From assembly GCF_001866645.1 (NCBI RefSeq), contig NZ_MLYP01000045.1:49434-113433 (forward strand): 64,000 bases of DNA, in the 5' to 3' direction. Source of the DNA: Streptomyces colonosanans. Lineage in GTDB: Bacteria; Actinomycetota; Actinomycetes; Streptomycetales; Streptomycetaceae. The notes beneath the pieces are model-generated. The model ran no database searches and was not told where the DNA came from. It saw nothing but the letters and a program-made list of their open reading frames with translations. This document shows, in pieces, positions 49,333 through 58,278 of this stretch; positions within the stretch are counted from its first letter, which is position 1; every line of letters starts with the position of its first letter. The position numbers and the translations under genes were made by a program.

Positions 49333-51123
49333 ATGCACCGGTCGACAGCTATTCTGTCCCACCCCGGCGGCGGGCTTCTGCGGGACGGCCGCCCCCACCG
49401 CATCCTCGCCGGGTCCCTGCACTACTTCCGGGTCCATCCCGAACAGTGGCGGGACCGGCTGGCGCGGCTCGCCGCCATGGGTCTGAACACGGTCGACACC
49501 TACATTCCGTGGAACTTCCACGAGCAGCACCGGGGTCGACCGCGCTTTGACGGCTGGCGTGACGTCGAACGATTCCTCCGCCTCGCGCAGGACGCCGGCC
49601 TGGACGCGATCGTGCGACCCGGCCCGTACATCTGCGCCGAATGGGACAACGGCGGGCTGCCCGCCTGGCTCACGGGCAGCCAGGGGATGCGGTTGCGGTC
49701 CTCGCACGGTCCCTTCCTGGACGCGGTGGCCCGCTGGTTCGATCAGTTGATCCCGCGCCTTGCCACCTTGCAGGCCGCTCACGGAGGACCCGTCGTCGCC
49801 CTGCAGATCGAGAACGAGTACGGCAGCTACGGTGACGACCACGCCTATATGCAGTGGATCCGCGACGCCCTCCTCGAGCGCGGCGTCACCGAGTTGCTGT
49901 ACACGGCGGACGGTCCGACCGAGCTGATGCTCGATGGCGGGACACTGTCCGACCACCTTGCGGCCGTGACGTTCGGCTCCCATGCGGCCGAGGCCGCCGA
50001 GGTACTGAGGACGCGCCGCCGCGACGAGCCCTTTGTCTGCGCGGAGTTCTGGAACGGCTGGTTCGACCACTGGGGAGAGCGGCACCATGTCCGGGCGCCG
50101 CAGAGCGCGGCAGGAACGCTGAGCGACATCCTCCACGCCGGTGGCTCGGTCAGTGTGTACATGGCCCACGGCGGCACCAACTTCGGGATGTGGGCAGGAG
50201 CCAACCACGACGGCAAGGCCATCCAGCCGACCGTGACCAGCTACGACTCCGACGCGCCGATCGCCGAACACGGCGGGCTCACCCCGAAGTTCTTCGCGTT
50301 GCGGGACCGACTCAGCGCCGTGACCGGCCTGCCGAACCCGCCGCTGCCCGCCGACCCTCCGCTGCTGGCACCCCGCGCCCTTCCCGTCACCCGGGGGTCC
50401 GGTCTGATGGGCGGGCTGGAGGCGATGTCCCAGGCGGTGGTGTCACCCCACCCGTTGAGCTTCGAGGAACTGGGACAGGCGTCCGGGCTGGTGCTCTACC
50501 GTGCGCGCCCGATGCTCCCCCGGGGCACCAACGAGGTGATCGTCAGCGGAGTCCACGACCGCGCCCAGGTCTTCGTCGACGGCGTTGCGGCGGGGGTCCT
50601 CGACCGGGAGGTCGACTCGCTCACCGTGCCCGGCACGGGTCGGCAGGTACGGCTGGAACTGCTGGTGGAGAACCAGGGGCGGATCAACTACGGTCCGCTG
50701 CTTGGCCAGGGCAAGGGCATTCTCGGCCATGTCCGGGTAGGCCGTCGGCTGATCCACGGCTGGGAGATGCACCCGTTGCCGCTGGACGAATGGTCGGCGG
50801 ACGAAGTCGCCCGCGCGGCGAGTGCCACCGAGCCGCAGGGCACGGCGGGATTCGCGACTGCACGGGTCACGGTGGACGAGCCGGCGGACGCATTCCTGGC
50901 ACTTCCCGGTTTCGGCAAGGGTTTCGTCTGGGTCAACGGGTTCCTGCTCGGTCGGTACTGGGAGATCGGACCGCAGGTGACGCTCTATCTGCCGGCGCCG
51001 CTCCTGGTGCCTGGTGAGAACACCCTCACCCTGCTGGAGCTGGAACGCTTCGGAGAGCGGGTCGAGCTGCGCGACGCGCCGGAGTTGGGTCAGCCCGAGG
51101 AGTACGTCGAGACCTTGTCGTAG
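49333..51123 (+). CDS. Cytosolic GH35 beta-galactosidase
   Basis: The 596-residue protein starts at an ATG after CAGGAGAA and has no signal peptide. The GH35 barrel fills residues ~10-330. LAGSLHYFRVHPEQWRDRL opens it; Glu162 in QIENEYGSY is the acid/base and Glu238 in CAEFWNGWFD the nucleophile. YMAHGGTNFGMWAG is the usual family block. Two beta-sandwich domains follow (VLYRARPMLPRGTNE; FGKGFVWVNGFLLGRYWEIG). Length and layout match intracellular GH35 enzymes of actinobacteria and animal-type lysosomal beta-galactosidase. It probably cleaves imported galactosides such as Gal-GalNAc from the GH101 reaction. A LacI-type operator lies upstream. Confidence 0.93.
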   Translation: MHRSTAILSHPGGGLLRDGRPHRILAGSLHYFRVHPEQWRDRLARLAAMGLNTVDTYIPWNFHEQHRGRPRFDGWRDVERFLRLAQDAGLDAIVRPGPYICAEWDNGGLPAWLTGSQGMRLRSSHGPFLDAVARWFDQLIPRLATLQAAHGGPVVALQIENEYGSYGDDHAYMQWIRDALLERGVTELLYTADGPTELMLDGGTLSDHLAAVTFGSHAAEAAEVLRTRRRDEPFVCAEFWNGWFDHWGERHHVRAPQSAAGTLSDILHAGGSVSVYMAHGGTNFGMWAGANHDGKAIQPTVTSYDSDAPIAEHGGLTPKFFALRDRLSAVTGLPNPPLPADPPLLAPRALPVTRGSGLMGGLEAMSQAVVSPHPLSFEELGQASGLVLYRARPMLPRGTNEVIVSGVHDRAQVFVDGVAAGVLDREVDSLTVPGTGRQVRLELLVENQGRINYGPLLGQGKGILGHVRVGRRLIHGWEMHPLPLDEWSADEVARAASATEPQGTAGFATARVTVDEPADAFLALPGFGKGFVWVNGFLLGRYWEIGPQVTLYLPAPLLVPGENTLTLLELERFGERVELRDAPELGQPEEYVETLS

Positions 51124-51130
51124 TGCCCGG

Positions 51131-51152
51131 CGGCCGCTTGCGCCGGCGGCCG
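51131..51152 (+). terminator. GC hairpin after cytosolic GH35
   Basis: CGGCCGC (51131-51137) pairs with GCGGCCG (51146-51152) around eight bases, seven bases after the GH35 stop and just before the IS remnant. Confidence 0.5.
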
Positions 51153-51153
51153 C

Positions 51154-51288
51154 GTGGTGGTCGCCCGGGTTGCCCGGCGCGTCCTGACGCTGGCCGCCGT
51201 GATCGGGCACAACTGCCGGACGGGCCAGGCGGTCAGCCGCCCACTGACCGCCTTCGACCACTGACCGTATGCAGAAAGACTCGCCTAG
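51154..51288 (+). pseudogene. IS982-family transposase remnant (C-terminus plus right inverted repeat)
   Basis: VARVARRVLTLAAVIGHNCR, then TGQAVSRPLTAFDH and a stop at 51264 match the last ~35 residues of the intact transposase (VRVAQRVLALTAAIWHN; TGQAVSRSLTAYDH). Ten bases later GAAAGACTCGCCTAG (51274-51288) matches the right terminal repeat of the intact element (GAAAGACTCGTCTAG) with one change. Everything upstream of the C-terminus is missing. The TetR gene on the other strand takes its TAG stop from this repeat. Confidence 0.85.
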
Positions 51289-51890
51289 GATCGCGTCGGC
51301 GCGTCAGTGGTCCGTGGAGCTCGTAGCTCGGACAGGTGATCGGCGATGACGGCGCGCAGCGCGTCGGGGGTGTCGACGTCCGGGCGTACGGCGGCGTGCA
51401 CGGCGAGCCCGTCCAGCAGGGCGTGCAGCCGGGCGGCCTCCCGCTCCGGGTCGCGGCCGGGACCGATGAGGCCGGCCACGAGACCGCGGCAGCCCGCGCG
51501 GAGCATGTCGTACCCCTCGTCGCGCAGGGCCCGCAGCTCGGGGTCTGTCATGGCGCGGGCGGTGAAGGCCAGCCACACCTCGTTCTCCGCTCGCCGCTGG
51601 TCGTCCAGCGGCAGCAGCTCAGCGAGTACACGCGCGGCACGCTGCCGCGGGTCGCCGTCCGAGGGCAGTGCCGCGATCCGCTGCTCGATCCCGTCGATGA
51701 CCAGCCGCAGCGCGAAGGCCATCAGCTCGGACTGGCTCGCGAAGTAGTGCCTCAGCGAGCCCATCGAGAGTCTTGCCTCCCGGGCCACGTTGCGGACCGA
51801 GGCGTGCTCCAGGCCGTCGCGCCGGACCACCCGCCATACCGCTTCAGCCAGCTCTCTGCGACGGATCCTGGGATCGACCACCTTGGGCAT
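51285..51890 (-). CDS. TetR-family transcriptional regulator
   Basis: From the ATG at 51890 the protein has 201 residues. The N-terminal HTH is typical (RRRELAEAVWRVVRRDGLEH, then ASVRNVAREARLSMGSLRHYF), and the C-terminal ligand domain is helical. The longer in-frame ORF to 52226 would cover the operators and the neighbour's start, so it is not used. It is divergent from the membrane protein gene at 51973. Two palindromes of the type GCAC-N4-GTGC lie between them, so it should repress that gene and itself. Its last codons run into the right end of the IS982 remnant, which supplies the TAG stop, so the original C-terminus may have been altered. Confidence 0.9.
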   Translation of the reverse strand: MPKVVDPRIRRRELAEAVWRVVRRDGLEHASVRNVAREARLSMGSLRHYFASQSELMAFALRLVIDGIEQRIAALPSDGDPRQRAARVLAELLPLDDQRRAENEVWLAFTARAMTDPELRALRDEGYDMLRAGCRGLVAGLIGPGRDPEREAARLHALLDGLAVHAAVRPDVDTPDALRAVIADHLSELRAPRTTDAPTRS

Positions 51891-51900
51891 GGACCTTTTA

Positions 51901-51952
51901 TAGCACAGTCGTGCTACATTCGAACCCAACGCTTCATGGCACGGTCGTGCTA
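51901..51952. promoter_or_regulatory. Tandem TetR operators TAGCAC-N4-GTGCTA
   Basis: Site 1 is TAGCACAGTCGTGCTA (51901-51916), a 16-bp palindrome. Site 2 is TGGCACGGTCGTGCTA (51937-51952), with one arm mismatch. They are 36 bp apart start to start and fill the gap between the TetR start (51890) and the membrane protein start (51973). Confidence 0.8.
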
Positions 51953-51972
51953 AATAAATCGCGGAGGCTCCC

Positions 51973-53007
51973 ATGCAGCTCACCCGCCCCACCACCGCCC
52001 CTGAATCCGACTCGGCCCGCCGCAAGTCCTTGCTGCGCTCACGGGCCCTATGGGCAGCCGTCCTCGGCTGGCTGGCCGCCAACGCGCTCGTCGTCGCCGT
52101 CGCGGGAGACCGCTTGCCCTTCACCTGGGCATCCAGTACCGGGCAGAAGACCGCGGACCACCTCCTGGAAGCCAACGTCGGTCTCGTCGAGGTTCTGCTG
52201 CTGATCGCCCTCGTCGGTCTGCTCACTCGCCGACGTCCCCGGCCCGACCTCGCCGCCCGAACTCCCGAGCGTGCCCAGGCGCTGCGCGAGACCCTCCTGC
52301 TGCTCGCCTACGGAGCGGCTGGACTCGCCTTCGGATACGTCCTCGCCCGCTCTCTCGGCTGGCACCCCTTCGGCTTCCACCTCGCCGGCACGCTCTACGG
52401 CACCCATGAACATGTCACCCCGACCGAGGCCGTCACCTGGGCGCTCTACAACGTGATCGTGTACGCCCTCGTACCTCTGCTGTACTTCCGCCGTCGCTAT
52501 ACCGCCGAACAGCTCTGCCTGCGCTCGGCCGACCGCCGGGCCGACACCGTCCTGGTCGCCGTCGTGCTGGTCGTCGAGTCGGTGGTGCAGTTCCTGGTAC
52601 TCGAACCCGAGACCCTCGAACTGGGCGGGCGCCGACTGCTCGTGGGCCTGCCACTCACCTTCACGCTCTACCTCGCCGGCGCGGTGCTCCCCGCCATGAT
52701 CTTCATCTACGCGATCCTGCTCCCCCGCGTGCTCAAGCTCACCGGCTCGACCGCCGCCACCGTCGTCGCGGGCGGCCTCGCCTACGCCGCCTTCCACCTG
52801 TGGGACGCCTGGACGCGGTTTGGATCGCTCGAAGACACGCTGTTGTCGGGGGCCTTCCTGCTTCTCACCTATTTCGCCCCAGGCATGATGAAGGCGGTGC
52901 TCACCCTGCGCACGGGCAACGCCTGGGTCCACGTCTGGGCGTACCACGCCCTGGCCCCGCACACCCTCGCGGACACTCCTCATGTGGTGCACATCTTCCG
53001 GGTCTAG
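51973..53007 (+). CDS. Multi-pass membrane protein under TetR control
   Basis: The 344-residue protein starts at an ATG after CGGAGG. It has about eight hydrophobic segments, for example WAAVLGWLAANALVVAVAG, VEVLLLIALVGLL, TLLLLAYGAAGLAFGYVLA, VLVAVVLVVESVVQFLVL and LLSGAFLLLTYFAPGM. Conserved-looking polar spots include THEHVTPTEAV and YAAFHLWDAW. The order of helices and the FHLW motif recall membrane proteases of the CPBP type, but the CPBP glutamate pair is not clear, so I leave it unassigned. Divergence from a TetR gene with tandem operators suggests a small-molecule-responsive membrane function. Confidence 0.7.
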   Translation: MQLTRPTTAPESDSARRKSLLRSRALWAAVLGWLAANALVVAVAGDRLPFTWASSTGQKTADHLLEANVGLVEVLLLIALVGLLTRRRPRPDLAARTPERAQALRETLLLLAYGAAGLAFGYVLARSLGWHPFGFHLAGTLYGTHEHVTPTEAVTWALYNVIVYALVPLLYFRRRYTAEQLCLRSADRRADTVLVAVVLVVESVVQFLVLEPETLELGGRRLLVGLPLTFTLYLAGAVLPAMIFIYAILLPRVLKLTGSTAATVVAGGLAYAAFHLWDAWTRFGSLEDTLLSGAFLLLTYFAPGMMKAVLTLRTGNAWVHVWAYHALAPHTLADTPHVVHIFRV

Positions 53008-53222
53008 CCCCGTACTTCGCAGGTCACCGATTCAGGTCCGTGTCATCCGCCCAGTCTGGGTGTGTGCTTTCCGGTGTGTGGCCAAGCGTTCGTTGCATCA
53101 GCACGGTGTCGATCCAGCGGTCTACGGCCGTCCCGCCCCGTGGCCTCCGCTCCCGAACTCTCGCGCCACGCCGCTGGTTCCCAGTCGCGGTGGCCGGTGA
53201 CCTGCGGTCGGCGGTGGCGTAG

Positions 53223-53254
53223 CCGGGCGGTCCGGCGCCGGCCGGACCGCCCGG
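53223..53254. terminator. Strong bidirectional hairpin
   Basis: A perfect 13-bp stem, CCGGGCGGTCCGG (53223-53235) with CCGGACCGCCCGG (53242-53254), and a 6-nt loop. It lies between the membrane protein gene and the convergent DUF2690 gene, ten bases from the latter's stop. Confidence 0.75.
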
Positions 53255-53264
53255 ATCCCGTCCG

Positions 53265-53537
53265 TCAGTACGAGCCGGTGCGGGCGAACATCAGGTGGGG
53301 GTCGTCGCCGATGTAGGACCAGGCGGTGGCGAAGCCGGTGGTGTTCTTGTCGTTGAGCATGGGCGAGAGCTTCTCGCGGGTGCCGGTGGTGTGGTTGCAC
53401 GTGTAGTGCTTCATGTCGCTGTTGCGCCAGATGTTGCAGCCCTTGCCGGTCCAGTACTTCTCCGGCACGTTTGCATCGACCATGGCCCACACGGTGCGGC
53501 AGCCACTGCTGTACCACAGCGACGCGGTGACCGACAC
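53265..53537 (-). pseudogene. DUF2690-type protein, N-terminally truncated
   Basis: The ~90-residue frame contains ASLWYSSGCRTVWAMVDANV, GKGCNIWRN and FATAWSYIGDDPHLMFARTG. These match the C-terminal part of DUF2690 proteins, which are small secreted domains or C-terminal parts of XRE-type proteins in streptomycetes. The frame stays open upstream (SNSSRYRLHV) but no signal peptide, HTH or ribosome-binding site is found. The 5' part has therefore been lost, probably by the same events that put unrelated sequence at 53560-53800. Confidence 0.55.
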
Positions 53538-53806
53538 GTGCAGGCGGTAGCGCGAGCTGTTGCTGGCGCGGCGTCCGGAAAGCCCACTGGATCCGAGCGT
53601 CGGTCCGGTTGCGCGGTGTGCTGCCGCAGGTCGTGCGCGCCTTCGGGCTGCGACGATGCCGCATGGCCAAGACCGCGGTCCAGCATGCCCTCACCGTGAC
53701 AGCGATCAACCGTCACGGACACCCAGTGTGCCCGAACGGTGGACCTTGCAGCTCTGCGGTCTCTCCATTTCCTGCGGGGCTGCCCCGGCGGGTGTAGACC
53801 GAGGGT

Positions 53807-54946
53807 ATGCGCCTGCGGCAGCGGATTGCGCACCGGCAGCGCTCGCGGCGAGCCAGCGATGCTCTGCTTGCACTCCCGCTCAGTCTGATCGCGGTCATCG
53901 TGCTGGTCGACGTGCTGACCCCGCACGGTTTGCCGCTGGGCCCGTCGCTGCTCATCGTGGCGCCCGCGCTCACCGCGTCCTTCGCCTCAACCCTCGTCAC
54001 CGGGGCGATCGCCGCCGTCGCGGTGGCGGGCATGCTCGTCATCGGCGTGGAACGCGAACACCTGCTGGACACGATGTACTTCGACTCGCAGATCATCGCC
54101 CTGGTGGTGGTCTCGGTGATCGTGACGGTCTTCCGCTATCTGCGGGAGCGACACTCCCGTGAACTGGCGCAAGTGCGGACGGTGTCGGAGGCGGCGCAAC
54201 GCGTGGTGCTCAGGCCGCTGCCGCGCCGGATCGGCCCGCTGCGGGTGGCGTCGATGTATCTGGCGGCGCAGGAGCAAGCCCTGATCGGCGGCGACCTCTA
54301 CGCGGCGGTACGCACCGCTTCCGGGACACGGCTGATCATCGGGGATGCAATGGGCAAGGGCCTGACCGCGATCGGCGACGCCTCCCTGCTGCTCGGCGCC
54401 TTCCGGGCGGCCGCGCACCGCCAGGCCACCCTGCCCGACCTCATGGCCTACCTGGATCAGAGCGTGTGCTGGAACCTGGCCGAACCCACCGAGGCCGAGC
54501 AGGCCGGGGAGTGCTTCATCACCGCCGCCGTTATCGACATCCCCGACGAGCCCTCCATGGTGCAGATGGTCACCTGCGGGCACCCGCCACCCCTGCTGCT
54601 GTGCGACCAGCAAGTCACCACGCTGCGCGCCGCCCGTCCCGCGCCGCCGCTGGGCCTGGGCGAGCTGACCGAGTCCGACTACCACGTCGACACCTTCGCA
54701 CTGGGGCCCAGGGATGTGCTGCTGCTGCACACCGACGGCGTGGCCGAGGCCCGGAACTCCCGGGGTGTCTTCTACCCGCTGGCCGAGCGAGCCGCGGCCT
54801 GGACGCAGGAGAGGCCCTCGGCACTGGTCCGCCATCTGCGCGCCGACCTGCTCGCCCATGTCGGCGGACACCTCGCCGACGACGCCGCCGTCATCGCCGT
54901 CCAACGCACCAACGCGCCCGCACCCTCTCCACCGCCTGACCAGTGA
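53807..54946 (+). CDS. Membrane-anchored SpoIIE-type PP2C phosphatase
   Basis: The 379-residue protein has a basic N-terminus and three or four membrane segments (about 17-110: LLALPLSLIAVIVLVDVL, ALTASFASTLVTGAIAAVAV, IIALVVVSVIVTVF). A SpoIIE/RsbU-like phosphatase domain follows. GGDLYAAV, IIGDAMGKGL, TCGHPPPLLL, LLLHTDGVAEARN and DDAAVIAV are the metal-binding and core motifs. Such proteins dephosphorylate anti-anti-sigma factors and set sigma-factor activity under stress. It is followed 115 bases later by a larger SpoIIE protein; no anti-sigma gene is adjacent. Start: ATG after GAGGG. Confidence 0.9.
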   Translation: MRLRQRIAHRQRSRRASDALLALPLSLIAVIVLVDVLTPHGLPLGPSLLIVAPALTASFASTLVTGAIAAVAVAGMLVIGVEREHLLDTMYFDSQIIALVVVSVIVTVFRYLRERHSRELAQVRTVSEAAQRVVLRPLPRRIGPLRVASMYLAAQEQALIGGDLYAAVRTASGTRLIIGDAMGKGLTAIGDASLLLGAFRAAAHRQATLPDLMAYLDQSVCWNLAEPTEAEQAGECFITAAVIDIPDEPSMVQMVTCGHPPPLLLCDQQVTTLRAARPAPPLGLGELTESDYHVDTFALGPRDVLLLHTDGVAEARNSRGVFYPLAERAAAWTQERPSALVRHLRADLLAHVGGHLADDAAVIAVQRTNAPAPSPPPDQ

Positions 54947-55061
54947 GGACCAGACACCTCCCACGGTGATGGTCAAGCGGCTGCCGCGGGTGGGGCCGCT
55001 CGGCAAGTGGCTGCTCTCGGTGATGCGTGCAGGATTCATCGATCTCGGCCCGCGCTGACCT

Positions 55062-57947
55062 GTGGAGTGGGCGTTCAGACAGATCCAACGGCTGCGGCCA
55101 CCTTCCCGTGCCCACGTTCTTCATCAACACGCGGGGGTACAAACAAGGCATGGTGGCATTTTTAAGCTGCCGTTGATTCGGGCAGTCCACATATTCGACC
55201 GACGTGGTGGCGCGGGCCCCGAAGGGGATCGTGGAGGCAAATACTCGCGCCGATCCGGGCAACATCTGCGGCTCCTGCTGAACCCACGGAGCATCGCTGG
55301 CCAGGTCTTCTTTCTGCAGGCGGCCATCGTGCTGCTGATTATTGCTTCTGCGGTGTTGGCCCTCGTGTTCCTGGCACGCAGTGAGAGCTTCCGGAATGCT
55401 CGTGACCGCTCGGTCACCGCTGCCGAGATGTTTGCCCACGCACCGGGGATCCAGCAAGCGCTGAAGTCACCGAATCCTACGGCGGTACTCCAGCCGCTGA
55501 CCGAAGCGGCCCGTAAGCGCGCCGAGGTCAGCTTCATTGTCGTGGCGGATACACATGGGATTCGCTACACACAGACAAATCCGACGCTCATCGGGAAGAG
55601 GGTCGTGGCCAATATCGGACCGGTCCTGGCCGGCCACACGTACGTCGAGAACGTCCACGATCCTCTCGGATCCGAGATACAGGCGACGGCCCCGGTGATC
55701 GATGCCCGTGGCAGGGTCGTGGGCATGGTGACCGCCGGCGTCCAGGTCAGCAAGGTGAACAGTGCGGTCTATCGGCAGCTGCCGATCCTCGCCGGCGGCG
55801 GCGCCGCCGCGTTGGCCGCGACCACCGTGGGTACGGCGCTAGCGGTTCGGCGGGTGAGGCGCCAGACCCGCGGCCTCGGTCCCGCGGAGATCACCCGCAT
55901 GTACGAGCACCACGACGCGGTGCTGCACTCGGTCCGCGAGGGCGTGTTCATAGCGGACGGCGGCGGATCGCTGCTGCTCGCCAATGACGAGGCCCATCGC
56001 CTGCTCGATCTGCCCCCGAACGCAGAGGGACGCCCCGTCGCCGATCTCGGCCTGGACCCCGACATGACCCGGCTACTGGTCTCGGGGCGCGTCGCCACAG
56101 ACGAGGTACACGTGGCGGGCGACCGCTTGCTGGCAGTGAACCAGCGGCCCACGGATCTGTACGGAGGGCCGCCGGGCAGCGTGGCGACGCTCCGGGACAC
56201 CACGGAGCTGCACGTCCTGTCGGGGCGGGCCGAGGTGGCGAGGGAGCGCCTGAAGCTGCTGTACGACGCCAGCGTGTGCATCGGGACCACCCTCGATGCG
56301 CGGCGGACGGCCGAGGAACTGGCGGAGGTGACGGTGCCGCGGTTCGCGGATTTCGTCTCCGTCGATCTGGTGGACCCCATCCTGCGCGGTGAAGAGCCGG
56401 TGGGTACGGGATTCCGCCGTACGGCCCTCAAGGGCATCCGCGACGGCCATCCCCTCTACCCGCCCGGTCAGCTGATCACGTTTGGTCCGAGCACGCCGCA
56501 TGCCCGGGCTCTCGACCTGGGCCAGGCGATTGTCGTGCCTCGTCTGAGCGACGACCCGTCGTGGTGGCAGCAGGATGCCGAGTGGGTACAAAAGGCGCTC
56601 GCGTATGGATTCCATTCACTCCTCACCGTCCCACTGCGGCGAGCACGAGGAGCCGTCCTTGGCGTAGCCGCCTTCTGGCGCTCGGAACGGCCCAGTCCTT
56701 TCGACGCCGATGACCTGGCTCTCGCCGAAGAGCTGGTCGCTCGCGCCGCAGTGTGCATCGACAACGCCCGCCGCTTTACCCACGAACACACCCTGGCGGT
56801 CACCCTCCAGCGCAGCCTGCTGCCCCGTGGTGTGCCCGAGCAGGACGCCGTCGAGGTGGCCTCCCGCTACGTGCCGGCTCAAGCCGGGGTGGGCGGAGAC
56901 TGGTTCGACGTCATTCCGCTGCCGGGGGCCCGGGTGGCCCTCGTGGTCGGTGACGTGGTCGGGCACGGCGTGCACGCCGCGGCCACCATGGGCCGACTAC
57001 GCATCGCCGTTCGCAACTTCTCCGCGCTGGACCTGTCGCCCGGCGAACTCCTCAGCCACCTCGACGAGTTGGTCACCGGGCTCGACCAGGACGAGGAGGC
57101 CCAGAGCGGTGGCGAAGGGATCACCGGAGCCACCTGCCTCTACGCCATCTACGACCCGGTCACCGGCCGGGCCACCGTGGCCAGGGCCGGTCACCCAGGC
57201 CCCGCGCTGGTCCACCCCGACGGCACCGTGGCCTTTCCCGAAGTGCCCGCCTCCCCGCCGCTCGGGCTGGGTGGGGAACCGTTCGAGACGGCCGAGCTGC
57301 AGATGCGCGAGGGAAGCCGCCTGGTTCTCTACACCGACGGGCTCATCGAGGGTCGCGACCGCGACATCGACACAGGTCTCGCTCTGCTGCGCGCCGCCCT
57401 GGCCAACAGCACGGGCCGTAGCCCCGAGGAGATCTGCACGGCGGTCTGCGACACCGTGCTGCCCCAGCAACCGAGCGACGACATCGCGCTACTGGTCGCC
57501 CGCACCCGCCTGCTCCCCTCCGAGAAGCTCGCCAACTGGGACGTGCCTTCCGACGCGGCGGCCGTCTCCCAGGTCCGCGCCGCCTGCGCCCGCCAACTGG
57601 AGACGTGGGGGCTGGAGGGGCTCGGCTTCACCACCGAGCTGATCCTCAGCGAACTGGTCACCAACGCAATCCGCCACGGATGCGCACCGATACAGGTACG
57701 GATATTGTGCGACCGCAGCCTTATCTGCGAGGTTTCCGACGGCAGCAGCACCTCCCCCCACCTGCGCCGAGCCAGAGCCACTGACGAGGGCGGCCGTGGA
57801 CTGTTCCTGGTGGCCCAGTGCTCCGAACGGTGGGGGACGAGGTACACGGCCCGGGGCAAGGTCATCTGGGTCGAGCAGTCCCTGACCGGCAGCCAACAGG
57901 AGATGACCATCCCCCTGCTGGACGAGCTGGACGAGCTGGCCTGCTAG
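55062..57947 (+). CDS. Multidomain sensor phosphatase: sCache-PAS-GAF-SpoIIE-HATPase
   Basis: The reading frame gives 961 residues, but the first ~75 look unlike the rest and have no Shine-Dalgarno sequence at the GTG at 55062, so the true start is uncertain. Then: membrane helix (QVFFLQAAIVLLIIASAV), an extracytoplasmic CitA/DcuS-like sensor (FIVVADTHGIRYTQTNP, GRVVGMVTAGVQVSKV), a second helix (about 232-255), PAS (HDAVLHSVREGVFIADGGGS), GAF (about 390-565), SpoIIE phosphatase (GVGGDWFDVIPLPG, VVGDVVGHGVHAA, LYTDGLIEGRD, SDDIALLVA) and a C-terminal HATPase_c (LSELVTNAIRHG, GGRGLFLV). It can both phosphorylate and dephosphorylate in an anti-sigma switch. The sensor part suggests a response to an external small acid or ion. 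Confidence 0.9.
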   Translation: MEWAFRQIQRLRPPSRAHVLHQHAGVQTRHGGIFKLPLIRAVHIFDRRGGAGPEGDRGGKYSRRSGQHLRLLLNPRSIAGQVFFLQAAIVLLIIASAVLALVFLARSESFRNARDRSVTAAEMFAHAPGIQQALKSPNPTAVLQPLTEAARKRAEVSFIVVADTHGIRYTQTNPTLIGKRVVANIGPVLAGHTYVENVHDPLGSEIQATAPVIDARGRVVGMVTAGVQVSKVNSAVYRQLPILAGGGAAALAATTVGTALAVRRVRRQTRGLGPAEITRMYEHHDAVLHSVREGVFIADGGGSLLLANDEAHRLLDLPPNAEGRPVADLGLDPDMTRLLVSGRVATDEVHVAGDRLLAVNQRPTDLYGGPPGSVATLRDTTELHVLSGRAEVARERLKLLYDASVCIGTTLDARRTAEELAEVTVPRFADFVSVDLVDPILRGEEPVGTGFRRTALKGIRDGHPLYPPGQLITFGPSTPHARALDLGQAIVVPRLSDDPSWWQQDAEWVQKALAYGFHSLLTVPLRRARGAVLGVAAFWRSERPSPFDADDLALAEELVARAAVCIDNARRFTHEHTLAVTLQRSLLPRGVPEQDAVEVASRYVPAQAGVGGDWFDVIPLPGARVALVVGDVVGHGVHAAATMGRLRIAVRNFSALDLSPGELLSHLDELVTGLDQDEEAQSGGEGITGATCLYAIYDPVTGRATVARAGHPGPALVHPDGTVAFPEVPASPPLGLGGEPFETAELQMREGSRLVLYTDGLIEGRDRDIDTGLALLRAALANSTGRSPEEICTAVCDTVLPQQPSDDIALLVARTRLLPSEKLANWDVPSDAAAVSQVRAACARQLETWGLEGLGFTTELILSELVTNAIRHGCAPIQVRILCDRSLICEVSDGSSTSPHLRRARATDEGGRGLFLVAQCSERWGTRYTARGKVIWVEQSLTGSQQEMTIPLLDELDELAC

Positions 57948-58278
57948 CGCAGCGGCCCGTCGTAGGACTTCCCACTGGTCACACGTTCCCATACGTGCAC
58001 GGGAAGGGGTTGCCTCCGCACATGGCCGAAATGCTTGACCGGCTCATGAGCGTCCGGGCCCGAGCCAGATCAGCTCGGCATTCGGCTGCCGGACGAGCCG
58101 TACGTCATCCGATACTGGGCCGACCTGCTGCTCCCGCGCCCCGCTGCGGACCACAACAGCGGTCCCCACGACCGGCTTTCCCCCTTTCGGTACTCAACGT
58201 ACGCGGTGGCATTGGCAATCGGGCTGCGGTGGCCTGGGGCTGATGATCGCGGACGCCCGATGGTCGGTCAGTCGCCGG
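57948..58278 (+). other. Gap with a possible decayed reading frame
   Basis: Plus-strand frames contain protein-like pieces split by a frameshift: PPHMAEMLDRLMSVRAR (to about 58065), then PEPDQLGIRLPDEPYVIRYW and ADLLLPRPAAD (58062-58160). No start, ribosome-binding site or named domain is seen. It may be a worn gene fragment. Confidence 0.25.

Noticed and set aside
51891..52226. N-terminal extension of the TetR frame
   Set aside because: It would overlap both operators and the start of the divergent membrane protein gene; the ATG at 51890 gives a normal TetR N-terminus.
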